The notes under the pieces are model-generated. The model was not told where the DNA came from and did not search any database. It saw only the letters and a program-made list of their open reading frames with translations. From positions 1-64,000 of the forward strand of contig CALFWR010000021.1 in assembly GCA_937928555.1 (NCBI GenBank): a stretch of 64,000 nt of DNA. The letters are read 5' to 3'. Each line of letters opens with the position of its first letter. Within the stretch, counting starts at the first letter, position 1. The position numbers were made by a program, and so were the translations under genes. Shown here in pieces: positions 1-8,371 of this stretch. The stretch comes from an uncultured Pirellulaceae bacterium. GTDB lineage: Bacteria; Planctomycetota; Planctomycetia; Pirellulales; Pirellulaceae.

Positions 1-36
1 AGGGCGGTGGGAGTTTTCTTGCCGCCCTGATTTTTT
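1..36 (+). terminator. Rho-independent terminator of a gene left of the window
   Basis: A 7-bp GC-rich stem (AGGGCGG / CCGCCCT) with a 14-nt loop is followed by GATTTTTT. It would end a plus-strand transcript arriving from outside the window. The first dispersed repeat starts directly at the end of the T-run. Confidence 0.7.
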
Positions 37-223
37 CCCGGATTATTCACGAGGCGTGGGCGTGACTTTCAGTTCAGCCAATGAACGTCGTCTCAGTCCG
101 GGTAAAATCGCTTTGGTCCACATCATCGGCGAGGTGAACCGGAATTTCCGAAGCGAACCCGGTGTCACGTTAGCTTTTGTGTGGTTCAACCCGATCAACG
201 CCTGTCGTCGTGAACAATCCGGG
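37..223 (+). repeat. Dispersed MITE-like element, copy 1 (subtype A1)
   Basis: The element begins with CCCGGATTATTCACGA and ends with TCGTGAACAATCCGGG, an inverted terminal repeat with one mismatch. It is 187 bp long. The interior closely matches copy 2 at 10373 and more distantly copies 6 and 8. No convincing gene lies inside. Flanks are TTTTT on the left and TTTAA on the right, so the target duplication is only partial here. It lies between a terminator and the Hsp90-like gene. Confidence 0.9.
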
Positions 224-385
224 TTTAAACGGAAGTCAAAGAAAAGACCGCAGGATTTCTCTGTTCCTCTGTGACGCTGTGTTTCCATGACAGCCGCGGC
301 ACGTTTGTTCGCTATAACTATGCGTTCATTTGATGATGTGAACCCGCACCGTCTGTGGACGCTCCAATCATTGCTTCCGCTCACA

Positions 386-419
386 ACAAGCAAACCGAAC
401 AAACAAGCAAACCGAACAA
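386..419 (+). repeat. Two tandem 17-bp repeats just before a start codon
   Basis: The 17-bp unit ACAAGCAAACCGAACAA occurs twice in a row (386-402 and 403-419), ending 5 nt before the ATG at 425. No Shine-Dalgarno sequence is visible between the repeat and the start, so the purine- and A-rich repeat forms the untranslated leader of the Hsp90-like gene. Confidence 0.8.
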
Positions 420-424
420 ACGTG

Positions 425-2248
425 ATGCCAAGCCAACACAATTTTCAGGTCAACATGAAGGGGATCATTGACCTGCTTTCCAATCACCTCTACAGCAATC
501 CGCAGGTTTTTGTCCGCGAACTGCTACAGAACTGCACCGACGCAATCGAAGCCAGACGCTTTGCCGAACCTGAACATGTCGGCACGATCGAGTTCGAAGT
601 CATCAAGGCCGCACCACCAAATGCGCCCACGCTGGTCATTCGTGACAACGGAATCGGGCTCACCGAAGCAGAAGTCCACCAATTCCTGGCGACCATCGGC
701 GAGTCCTCAAAAAAGGCAGCCGTCAACCGCGAGGATTTCATCGGCCAGTTTGGGATCGGATTACTTTCTGCTTTTCTTGTGTGTGAGGAAATCGTGGTCA
801 TCACCCGTTCCATCGAGCCGGATTCGACGACCGTTCAGTGGAAAGGCCGCTCCGACGGGACGTATTTGACTTCCACCATCGATCGTGATTTTGAGCCCGG
901 CACCGAAGTCTTCATTCGTGCCAAACATGGTTGCTTTGACTTTTTTGACTTCGATTTCATCGCCGACTCCGTGGCGCACTACGGCAGGTATCTCGGCCAT
1001 CAAATGACCGTTTCCTGCGGCGATCAACAGCAGCAGATCGAAGAAACGCCACCTTGGGCAATAAGCGGCACCAATCGCAACGAGCGCCGCGATGAGTTGT
1101 TGGAATTTGGCAGGCAATCGCTGGATCGCGAGTTTTTCGATGCAATTCCTGTCGTTTTGCCGGAGCTTGGAGTCGAAGGAGTCATCTTTGTTTTGCCGCG
1201 TGCTAACCGTTCGACTCGCAACCACCTGCATCAAATTTACCTGAAGAACATGTTGCTGACCGAATCGGTGGACAACCTGCTTCCGGATTGGGCATTTTTT
1301 GTGACCTGCGTTTTGAACGTTCGCCACCTCAGGCCCACCGCTGCCCGCGAGTCGTTCTACGAAGACGATCAACTTGCCGAAACGCGGCTTGAGTTGGGTC
1401 GGTTGCTGAAACAATACATGACCGAACTGGCGGAATCGGATCCCGATCGCCTCAGTCAGTTCCTCGCATTGCACTATCTTTCCATCAAGGCATTGGCCAT
1501 CGAAGACGATGACTTCTATGCGATTTTTATTGACTGGCTTCCGTTTGAAACCAACATGGGGCACATGACGCTTGCCGAGTATCAGCGGCTTTCATCGGAG
1601 CCCGTCAGTTACGTGGCGACCGTCGACCAGTTTCGCCAGGTTGCCAACGTGGCCGCGGCCCAGTCCCGGTGCCTGTTCAATGCGGGTTTCACCTACGACG
1701 CCGAACTGTTAGACAAGCTCAATAATCGCCCCGGTTCGTCGGGTTCGGAGTTGGTGGATCCGGGTGAACTCGCCCAAGAACTGGAGGAACTCAGTGAAGC
1801 CGAACAGGACAGGGTCGCCAGTTTGATCGAAACCGCCGGCAACGTGTTGGCTGAGTTTGAATGTGAACCGGATGTCCGCAAATTTGATCCCGCCGACTTG
1901 CCAGCCCTGTTGACGACCAATCGTGACGCAGGTTTTTTACGTAGTGTGGAACAGGCCAGGGAAGACGCTGACTCGTTGTTCTCCGACATTCTGGGGACGC
2001 TTGGTGATCAGGTCAAAAGCACCGCCCGGACGCAACTGTGCCTGAATTTTCGCAATGGCCTGATCCGGAAACTTGCCTCCGTCAGTGACGAAACCATTCT
2101 GCGGCAGTCGATCGAAATGCTCTACGTGCAGTCTTTGTTGCTGGGCCGGTTTCCTGTCACGCCCAACGAAATGCAGTTGTTGGGAAAAGGGATGTTGGGC
2201 ATGATCGAAGCTTCGCTTGACGCAAAAGACCAGGGAGGTAGCCAATGA
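425..2248 (+). CDS. Hsp90 (HtpG)-family chaperone-like ATPase
   Basis: The product has 607 residues. The N-terminal GHKL ATPase fold is clear: RELLQNCTDAIEA (N-box), DNGIGL (DxGxG), IGESSKKA and GQFGIGLLSAFLV near residue 105 match the Hsp90 nucleotide pocket. A middle-domain signature (ARESFYEDD, matching the SREx loop) follows. The protein is close to HtpG in length, but its C-terminal third does not obviously carry the dimerisation domain and it diverges from classical HtpG. The start at ATG 425 (MPSQHNFQ) is chosen because it fits the family N-terminus; the reading frame is open upstream to 287 but that part overlaps no recognisable domain. The stop overlaps the next start (ATGA), so the two are translationally coupled. 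A cytosolic folding or remodelling role is inferred. Confidence 0.88.
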   Translation: MPSQHNFQVNMKGIIDLLSNHLYSNPQVFVRELLQNCTDAIEARRFAEPEHVGTIEFEVIKAAPPNAPTLVIRDNGIGLTEAEVHQFLATIGESSKKAAVNREDFIGQFGIGLLSAFLVCEEIVVITRSIEPDSTTVQWKGRSDGTYLTSTIDRDFEPGTEVFIRAKHGCFDFFDFDFIADSVAHYGRYLGHQMTVSCGDQQQQIEETPPWAISGTNRNERRDELLEFGRQSLDREFFDAIPVVLPELGVEGVIFVLPRANRSTRNHLHQIYLKNMLLTESVDNLLPDWAFFVTCVLNVRHLRPTAARESFYEDDQLAETRLELGRLLKQYMTELAESDPDRLSQFLALHYLSIKALAIEDDDFYAIFIDWLPFETNMGHMTLAEYQRLSSEPVSYVATVDQFRQVANVAAAQSRCLFNAGFTYDAELLDKLNNRPGSSGSELVDPGELAQELEELSEAEQDRVASLIETAGNVLAEFECEPDVRKFDPADLPALLTTNRDAGFLRSVEQAREDADSLFSDILGTLGDQVKSTARTQLCLNFRNGLIRKLASVSDETILRQSIEMLYVQSLLLGRFPVTPNEMQLLGKGMLGMIEASLDAKDQGGSQ

Positions 2249-3330
2249 GCCATGCCGAAGTTGTTCAAATGTTGCTGGAGTCTGTCGATTGGGAGCACAG
2301 TACCCAGAAAGTTCACTTTCTTGAGGAAGCTGTCAAGCTCGCCGACGCCATTCCCGACCAGCACCTCGCCTACGAAGTGCGCATGGAGCTGGTTACCGCT
2401 GCCGAGTTTTCGGGTAACTACGACATTGCTTTTGTCGCTTACAGTTGGTGTCGCAATTATTCTCGCAATAATCCGGACAAGGTCGACTGGCAGTCGGTTA
2501 TTTGGCGGCTGAAGTGGATCGTCGATCTCGGGCTGCATGTTCCTTCAATCTCAAAAGCCCAGATCGAGGAGATGCTGGATGATCTGGAAACCAGCGTTAC
2601 CGACAACGGCTACAGCCCCAGACCTGCCCATGGATGTCGGGCCGCGATATATCGGTCAATGGGCATGCTGGACAAGGCCCGCGAGTATGGTGAAAAGTGG
2701 CTTGCATCCCCGCGTGACTCCATGACAGATTGCGAAGCCTGCGAAGTTCACAAAGACGTCCTTCTGAAGATCGCCTTGGGCGAAAGTCAGCGGGCGATTG
2801 AAATCGCCAGGCCGTTACTTGAAGGAGAGTTGAGTTGCACGACCAAACCCGAGGGAACCTATGGGGCGTTAATGATTCCCTTGCTTCGTTTGGGCGACGT
2901 TGAGCGGGCGATTGAACTGGCACGAATCGGCTATCCGATGATTCGTGGCAAGAAACTCTACATCTGGCAGCTCTCTGATTTCCTGCTCCTGCAAACGCGA
3001 ACGGGCCAGTGGGAGTTGGCGGTTGATAACTTCGATAGCACAGCCCGTGTCGTGGGAGAGGCGAACAGCTTTCAAGACCAATGTGATTTTTTTGTGGCCG
3101 CGACCGCACTATTGTCCGGATTCAACGACGTAGGAATCGAATCACAATCTTTGCAACTGCCCAAACACTGGGACTGCCATCGCAAAGACGGAATCTACGA
3201 TACGGCGGAACTGAGAACCTGGTTTGACGGCAAATCCGACGAAATCGGCCGGCAGTTTGATGCTCGCAACGGCACCGATCGGTTCGTCACCCGCAAGGCC
3301 GAGAAACTCGCATTGGCAAGCGGCAAGTGA
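2245..3330 (+). CDS. Helical-repeat (TPR-like) protein coupled to the Hsp90-like gene
   Basis: The product has 361 residues, no signal peptide and no membrane segment. The sequence is built of paired amphipathic helices with TPR-like spacing, for example the segments around DKAREYGEKWL, ESQRAIEIARPLL and GDVERAIELARIGYP. I cannot assign exact repeats by eye. It starts with ATG inside the stop codon of the Hsp90-like gene (4-bp ATGA overlap), so the two products are made together. In eukaryotes TPR proteins are classic Hsp90 partners, so a co-chaperone or client adaptor role is an attractive inference, but no EEVD-type tail was found on the Hsp90-like partner. Function is otherwise unknown. 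Confidence 0.75.
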   Translation: MSHAEVVQMLLESVDWEHSTQKVHFLEEAVKLADAIPDQHLAYEVRMELVTAAEFSGNYDIAFVAYSWCRNYSRNNPDKVDWQSVIWRLKWIVDLGLHVPSISKAQIEEMLDDLETSVTDNGYSPRPAHGCRAAIYRSMGMLDKAREYGEKWLASPRDSMTDCEACEVHKDVLLKIALGESQRAIEIARPLLEGELSCTTKPEGTYGALMIPLLRLGDVERAIELARIGYPMIRGKKLYIWQLSDFLLLQTRTGQWELAVDNFDSTARVVGEANSFQDQCDFFVAATALLSGFNDVGIESQSLQLPKHWDCHRKDGIYDTAELRTWFDGKSDEIGRQFDARNGTDRFVTRKAEKLALASGK

Positions 3331-3465
3331 GTGAGCCGGCAGCGGATCTGCCTGAAAGATTTTTCGCGTGGATTCTGAACCCGCATGGGAGCATTGGGGT
3401 CCTGTCGCTATATTTGCCGCGAAACACGAACACCAAAAACGAACATCCAAAAGCTGCCTTGTTCC

Positions 3466-4746
3466 ATGACTGACATCTTTTCCGAGCTCCAGTGGCGGGG
3501 GCTGATCCACCAAACAACCGCCGACGACGTCCTTCCAAAATGGCTGCACCAAGGGTCGCGAACCGTTTACGCGGGCTTTGACCCCACCGCCGACAGCTTG
3601 CATGTGGGAAGTCTGCTGCCCCTGATGATGCTGCGGCGTTTTCAAAAGACAGGCCACCGCCCGATCGCCATCGCCGGCGGCGCGACCGGAATGATCGGTG
3701 ACCCCAGCGGCAAAAGCGCCGAACGTAATCTGCAATCCGAAGAGCAACTCGCCGCCAACCTCGCCGGCATCGAAACGCAAATGCGGCACATTTTGGACTT
3801 CGACTGCGGAGATACGTCGGCCTTGCTGGTCAACAACAACGACTGGATGAAAGAGTTCAGCTACACCGCGTTTCTGCGCGACGTGGGCAAGAACTTCCCT
3901 GTCAACGTGATGCTGGGAAAAGACAGCGTGAAAGGGCGATTGACCAGCGACGCCGGTCTGTCATACACCGAATTCAGCTACATGCTTCTTCAGGCTTATG
4001 ACTTTGTGCGTCTTTGTCAGGACCACGGTTGCGAGCTTCAGATCGGCGGCAGCGATCAATGGGGCAACGTCACCGCCGGAATTGACCTTGGTCGCCGCAT
4101 GCTGCAAAAGCAACTTTATGGCATGACCTGCCCGCTACTGACGAAGTCCGACGGAACCAAAATGGGCAAAACCGAATCCGGTGCGATCTGGCTGTCGGCA
4201 GAAAAGACTTCGCCCTACGAGTTCTTTCAGTACTGGCGAAACGTTGACGATGCCGATGTCGACAAGTGCCTCAAGTTCCTCACCGAGCTAAGCGAAGAAG
4301 AAATTTCAGCCTTGGCACAGTCTCGTGAAGCGGATGCTGCGAAGTGCGAAAGCCAGATTCGTTTGGCGGAAGAGGTCACCACGCTAATCCACGGCGAAGC
4401 GGGGCTGAAAAAAGCCAAGCTTGCATCGGAGGTTCTTTTCGGTGCCAAGATCAGCGACGTTTCCGACGAAGACCTGAATCAGATTTTCGCCGACGTTCCC
4501 AGCGCCGAGTTTTCACGTGCCACGCTGGAATCTGAAGGATTGACCTTGATCGATGCGTTGGCGTTAACGGGTTTGTGCAAGAGCAAGGGCGAAGCCCGCC
4601 GCACGATTACCGAAGGCGGCGCCAACGTCAACAACGTTCGCCGCAACGATGTCGAAACGACGTTGACTTCCAGCGACAAAGCCAGCGATTCAATTATCGT
4701 ACTGCGTCGCGGCAAGAAGAAATTTGCCCTAGTGAAGTTGGTCTAA
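3466..4746 (+). CDS. tyrS: Tyrosyl-tRNA synthetase
   Basis: The product has 426 residues, the normal length for a bacterial TyrRS, and charges tRNA-Tyr in the cytosol. The class I signatures are present: the HIGH-type motif in the segment TADSLHVGS near residue 43 and the KMSKS-type loop as KMGKT near residue 232. SDQWGN marks the tyrosine-binding region and the C-terminus carries an S4-type RNA-binding domain (segment from about residue 360, with GEARRTITEGGANVNN). ATG 3466 is preferred because MTDIFSELQWRGLI is the conserved N-terminus; the frame is open upstream to 3385. It is the last plus-strand gene before a palindromic repeat. Confidence 0.96.
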   Translation: MTDIFSELQWRGLIHQTTADDVLPKWLHQGSRTVYAGFDPTADSLHVGSLLPLMMLRRFQKTGHRPIAIAGGATGMIGDPSGKSAERNLQSEEQLAANLAGIETQMRHILDFDCGDTSALLVNNNDWMKEFSYTAFLRDVGKNFPVNVMLGKDSVKGRLTSDAGLSYTEFSYMLLQAYDFVRLCQDHGCELQIGGSDQWGNVTAGIDLGRRMLQKQLYGMTCPLLTKSDGTKMGKTESGAIWLSAEKTSPYEFFQYWRNVDDADVDKCLKFLTELSEEEISALAQSREADAAKCESQIRLAEEVTTLIHGEAGLKKAKLASEVLFGAKISDVSDEDLNQIFADVPSAEFSRATLESEGLTLIDALALTGLCKSKGEARRTITEGGANVNNVRRNDVETTLTSSDKASDSIIVLRRGKKKFALVKLV

Positions 4747-4754
4747 AGTAGTCC

Positions 4755-4848
4755 AAAGTAGTAGGCACACTCCGTGTGCCGTCGCGCACTAAGCACACTC
4801 CGTGTGCCGCCCAGGTTTGAACGGCACACGGAGTGTGACTACTACTTT
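4755..4848. repeat. Nested palindromic repeat between convergent genes
   Basis: A left arm AAAGTAGTAGGCACACTCCG (continuing to 4782) is mirrored at 4821-4848. The core GCACACTCCGTGTGCCG also occurs twice directly (4765-4781 and 4793-4809), and CACACTCCGTGTG is itself palindromic. Any transcript folds into alternative long hairpins. It lies between tyrS and the minus-strand amidohydrolase, whose TAG stop sits inside the right arm, so it can serve both as a bidirectional terminator. Confidence 0.8.
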
Positions 4849-6041
4849 GTTACCACTTCCCGCTTGGCATGATCAACCGAAACTTCAATCTTCCCCTGCG
4901 AAAAATCTGGCAGACAATACCCCGCAACGAACTCCTCCAACTCAAGCCGCTGCGTCTCCAGCGGCGGGAACAAACTCGCGTTCAGCGCCGCTTCGGCGCC
5001 GTGCGGCATTCCGTCACTGCCCAGAATCAAATCGACGCCCGGCACAAAACCAACCTCGTCAATCAACATGCGAAACGGATTATTGAGCGAACAATATTCC
5101 GCATCCATCCGATCGGCGTAGTCCACCGAATCACAGCTAAAGTTCGGCTGCATCGACAACGTCACACCAAGCTCTTTCGCTCGGCGGGCCTGCGTCAGCG
5201 AAATCAGCTGAACGTGCTCAAGGCGAACACCGGAGCAGTCACCACCGGTCGCTTGCAAAGCACTGAGCCCCTGTTCGATCGCGCGGTCGCCGATCGCGTG
5301 CATCGCCAACGAACCGCACTGCGCCAAACAGGATTCAACCGTTTCCAACAGCCCAGAATCGGAATAAACCAGCATCCCGCAGTTGTCCGATTGCTGTAAA
5401 TAGGGACGATCCGTTGCCGCAGTGCGTGAGCCAATCGCACCGTCGGTGAACAGCTTCATGCCCGCGACCTGCCCCTTGCGCTTCTCCGACAAGTTCCCAT
5501 AAGTATCCGGGGCAACCCAAAATCGCGTCCGATCCAACAACCCCGCATTCTCAAATCGCTCGATCTCCGCTTCGTCGACCAGCAACAGTTCTTCAGCCCA
5601 ATAGATCCCCAACTGTTCCAGTTCACGGAAAAATCCGATCAGTCCTTCTTCACTGGCGTTCAGATTCGCAAACCAGTTCAACACCGTACGCAAGTTGGCT
5701 TCGTACCAGTCACGATCGTCCAGCTTTTCGATCACGTCGCCGTAAACCTGGTGTAACTTTTCCCGACCTGCGTCGTTGATAACCAGTGAGTGCAACGAAA
5801 CGTTGAAAATCGCTACCGGCGGCAAATCGTTCAGCTCCGAATCGGTCCACTGAAAGTGATTGCTCCGCCAACCATTGGCAACAACCAGATGGTCACCCGA
5901 AGACGCATCGGTCAGGCGGCGATTGGCTTCGGCCTTGCAGTCGACTTCGGACAATCGCAGCCCCTCCCCGAACCCCGCGTAGAACTGCGGGTGGGTGTGA
6001 TGGTCGTGAAGCAGTGGAATGGTGTGTCGCTCAATGGTCAT
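4842..6041 (-). CDS. YtcJ-like amidohydrolase
   Basis: The product has 399 residues from the ATG at 6041 (MTIERHTIPLLHDHHTHP). It belongs to the metal-dependent amidohydrolase superfamily: HDHHTH near the N-terminus gives the HxH metal ligands, GMKLFTDGAIGSRTA is the central lysine region typical of the YtcJ branch, and LAMHAIGDRAIEQ, LEHVQLIS and LGSDGMPHGAEAAL supply the remaining ligands. Substrate is unknown; relatives hydrolyse amide or N-acyl bonds. No signal peptide is seen, so it is probably cytosolic. It is somewhat shorter than typical YtcJ proteins (about 540), mainly at the ends. It stands alone, convergent with tyrS. Confidence 0.85.
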   Translation of the reverse strand: MTIERHTIPLLHDHHTHPQFYAGFGEGLRLSEVDCKAEANRRLTDASSGDHLVVANGWRSNHFQWTDSELNDLPPVAIFNVSLHSLVINDAGREKLHQVYGDVIEKLDDRDWYEANLRTVLNWFANLNASEEGLIGFFRELEQLGIYWAEELLLVDEAEIERFENAGLLDRTRFWVAPDTYGNLSEKRKGQVAGMKLFTDGAIGSRTAATDRPYLQQSDNCGMLVYSDSGLLETVESCLAQCGSLAMHAIGDRAIEQGLSALQATGGDCSGVRLEHVQLISLTQARRAKELGVTLSMQPNFSCDSVDYADRMDAEYCSLNNPFRMLIDEVGFVPGVDLILGSDGMPHGAEAALNASLFPPLETQRLELEEFVAGYCLPDFSQGKIEVSVDHAKREVVTK

Positions 6042-6325
6042 GGTTTTCTGGCTCTTTGTTAACCGCGAAGCATACACCAATCCAAATTCGCTTGCACAAA
6101 ACACAAAACGGACCGTGTAGAAAATTCCATTGGGCAGGATTTATTTACACGCTTGCGAAAAACGAATGCCATCAAGGTTGAGCTGTTGGCAGGCGGTACA
6201 GTCGCCCAGGACCGCGTAAAATTCAAACTGCCAGCGGCATTTTGCGAATTGGCACACCGGTTGCCGACCCTGGAGATCGTGTTTTGTATCACTGTTCAGG
6301 AGCAGCCCAAGGGGCTGACCAACCC

Positions 6326-8149
6326 ATGAGAACGCGTAACAAAAAAAGGCAACCTTCGATTCAGATTCTGGAAGACCGTCGTCTCCTCGCGGCGGACTTT
6401 GCGGCCGAGCTTCTCCCGCCGGACTTCGTCCCCGGAATGACCTGCGATGTGGCGGAAGTCTCAACGATGGAAGTCGCTCAAGACCAAATTGACCTTGATG
6501 CGACCGAACTTCCGGTTGCTTCGGCGGACCCGTCGGCAGAATCTTCGCTTGACCCAGCGGTCGAAGCTTCCGCCGATCCGGGCGAAGATTCACCAATCGA
6601 TGAAGCCAGCGTTGATGAGGCCAATATCGATTCGGGAACCGAAGAAGCCAGCGCGGTCTCCCTTGGCGATCCGGTCGATGGCACCGACGGCTACTTCGGA
6701 GAACTTGCCGACGGTGAAAGCCAGACGTTTTCACTGACCCCATCGCAGGATGGCATCGCAGAAGTCGTCGTTGCGTCTTCGTTTGGCGGTGCTGAAACGC
6801 ATTTGACGATCACCGATGCCGACGGCAACCTGGTCACCGAATCGATCACCGAAAACCTCGACGGGTTCCAGCAGTTGTCGTTTGAAGTCACTGCCGACAC
6901 AACCTACGAACTGACCGTCGGAACCGAAGACGGAGCTTCTGGACGGTTCCAGGTCACTTCCGGTCACTCGGACTTTCCCGAACCGGTGGACCTTCACGCT
7001 GACGAAATTGGAAGCGATTCGACAGAGCTGACTTTCACCGAATCGACGTCTGAAATTTCCGGTGAACTTGAGGAAGCCGGCGACATCGACACGTTCCGCT
7101 TTGTGGCACCCGCTGACGGCGAAATCCGTCTGGACCTTGCTGAACTCGTCGCCGACAACGCAACCGAATTGCAGGTCCGTGTTCAAGACGCTCAAGGTCA
7201 GCAGTTGACTCGCGGTATCACCAACGAAGAAGTCGGCATCTCTTTCGATGTCGTTCAGGACGGCGAGTACTTCCTTGAAATTTCCGCGGCCGAAGGCCAG
7301 ACCGGATTCTACGGACTGGCCCTGACGCTTGATGCAACCGAAACCGAAACCGAGACGCCAACACCCGGACCGGAGGCTCCGATCGTGGAAGTCATCGATG
7401 ACGTTGATGGCGACGGAACCGAGGACGTCGTTGCCGATGACAACACCAGCGACGTCTCGGATGGCGGTCTGATTGATGACATCGCGGGCGACGAAGGCTT
7501 GATTGATGATATCGCGGGCGACGAAGGCCTAGTTGATCGCATTCTTGAAGAAGAAATCACTGGCGATGCGATTGTCAGCGAAGAAGTAACCGAAGAAGAT
7601 GCGATCGCAGGAGATGCGGATCCTCTCATTGAATCGGACTTCCAAGAAGAAGTCGTCGGCGTCACCGATCAGGAAACGGAAATTTGTGTAATCGATGTTG
7701 TCAGTGATGGTGAGTCAGTCGGCGAGCAGGATGTCGTGATCGTTGATGACATCACGCCGGTCGACGATGTGACGACCACACCAGAAGACCAGTCGGCCGC
7801 AGAGATCGTGGACGTTGACGACATTGCTGTTGATCAGCCGATCGATTTGCCGGAATCTTTCGAAGCGGACCTTGAACTACCTGCGGACCGCAACCCGGCT
7901 GACGAAACGGAAATCGACTTGGCTGAATCAGTGGACGACTTGCCTGTAGATCCTGCCGTAACTCCTGTTGACGAAATCGTCGACGAGCGAGCCGATGAAT
8001 CGTTGCGGGCTTGCTTTGGTGGCGAAAACGAAGCCGTCGATTCGATTTTCGAAGAACTCGATTCGTTTGACATCGACTCCGGCGAATTGTTTGGCTTTGC
8101 CTTTGACAAGCTTCGCCGCGGCATCATTGCCGGAGCAAGCCACGCCTAG
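6326..8149 (+). CDS. Secreted acidic LEPR-XLL protein with PPC-like beta domains
   Basis: The product has 607 residues. The N-terminus is basic and then reads SIQILEDRRLLAADF, which matches the LEPR-XLL motif found at the start of large exported planctomycete proteins. Two beta-rich segments follow (about residues 105-215 and 220-335, with GESQTFSLTPSQDG and DIDTFRFVAPADGEIRLDL) that resemble bacterial pre-peptidase C-terminal (PPC) domains. The C-terminal half is extremely rich in Asp and Glu, with a perfect internal repeat GLIDDIAGDE twice around residues 387-406. ATG 6326 is chosen since it leads straight into the motif. An extracellular, perhaps calcium-binding role is inferred. Confidence 0.75.
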   Translation: MRTRNKKRQPSIQILEDRRLLAADFAAELLPPDFVPGMTCDVAEVSTMEVAQDQIDLDATELPVASADPSAESSLDPAVEASADPGEDSPIDEASVDEANIDSGTEEASAVSLGDPVDGTDGYFGELADGESQTFSLTPSQDGIAEVVVASSFGGAETHLTITDADGNLVTESITENLDGFQQLSFEVTADTTYELTVGTEDGASGRFQVTSGHSDFPEPVDLHADEIGSDSTELTFTESTSEISGELEEAGDIDTFRFVAPADGEIRLDLAELVADNATELQVRVQDAQGQQLTRGITNEEVGISFDVVQDGEYFLEISAAEGQTGFYGLALTLDATETETETPTPGPEAPIVEVIDDVDGDGTEDVVADDNTSDVSDGGLIDDIAGDEGLIDDIAGDEGLVDRILEEEITGDAIVSEEVTEEDAIAGDADPLIESDFQEEVVGVTDQETEICVIDVVSDGESVGEQDVVIVDDITPVDDVTTTPEDQSAAEIVDVDDIAVDQPIDLPESFEADLELPADRNPADETEIDLAESVDDLPVDPAVTPVDEIVDERADESLRACFGGENEAVDSIFEELDSFDIDSGELFGFAFDKLRRGIIAGASHA

Positions 8150-8371
8150 GTTTGTGGCGTATGCCGCCAACAGAATCTGAAACCGAATTCTGATTCCAGG
8201 ACAAGGACGTCCTGCTCTTTTTACTGCCCCATCTGATTGAGAGAATCAGCCTCTTGGGCAGCAGCGATTACCCTTTGCATCGCGCCTCGACACGTGTTCT
8301 CCGTTAAACAGCAGAAAACAAGATTGCCGCTGGAAGTCACAACCACGAAAGTGCTCGACACGATCCGCCAC

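Noticed and set aside
761-1564. A 267-codon minus-strand frame within the Hsp90-like gene
   Set aside because: It is a shadow of the Hsp90-like frame, which has clear family motifs throughout.
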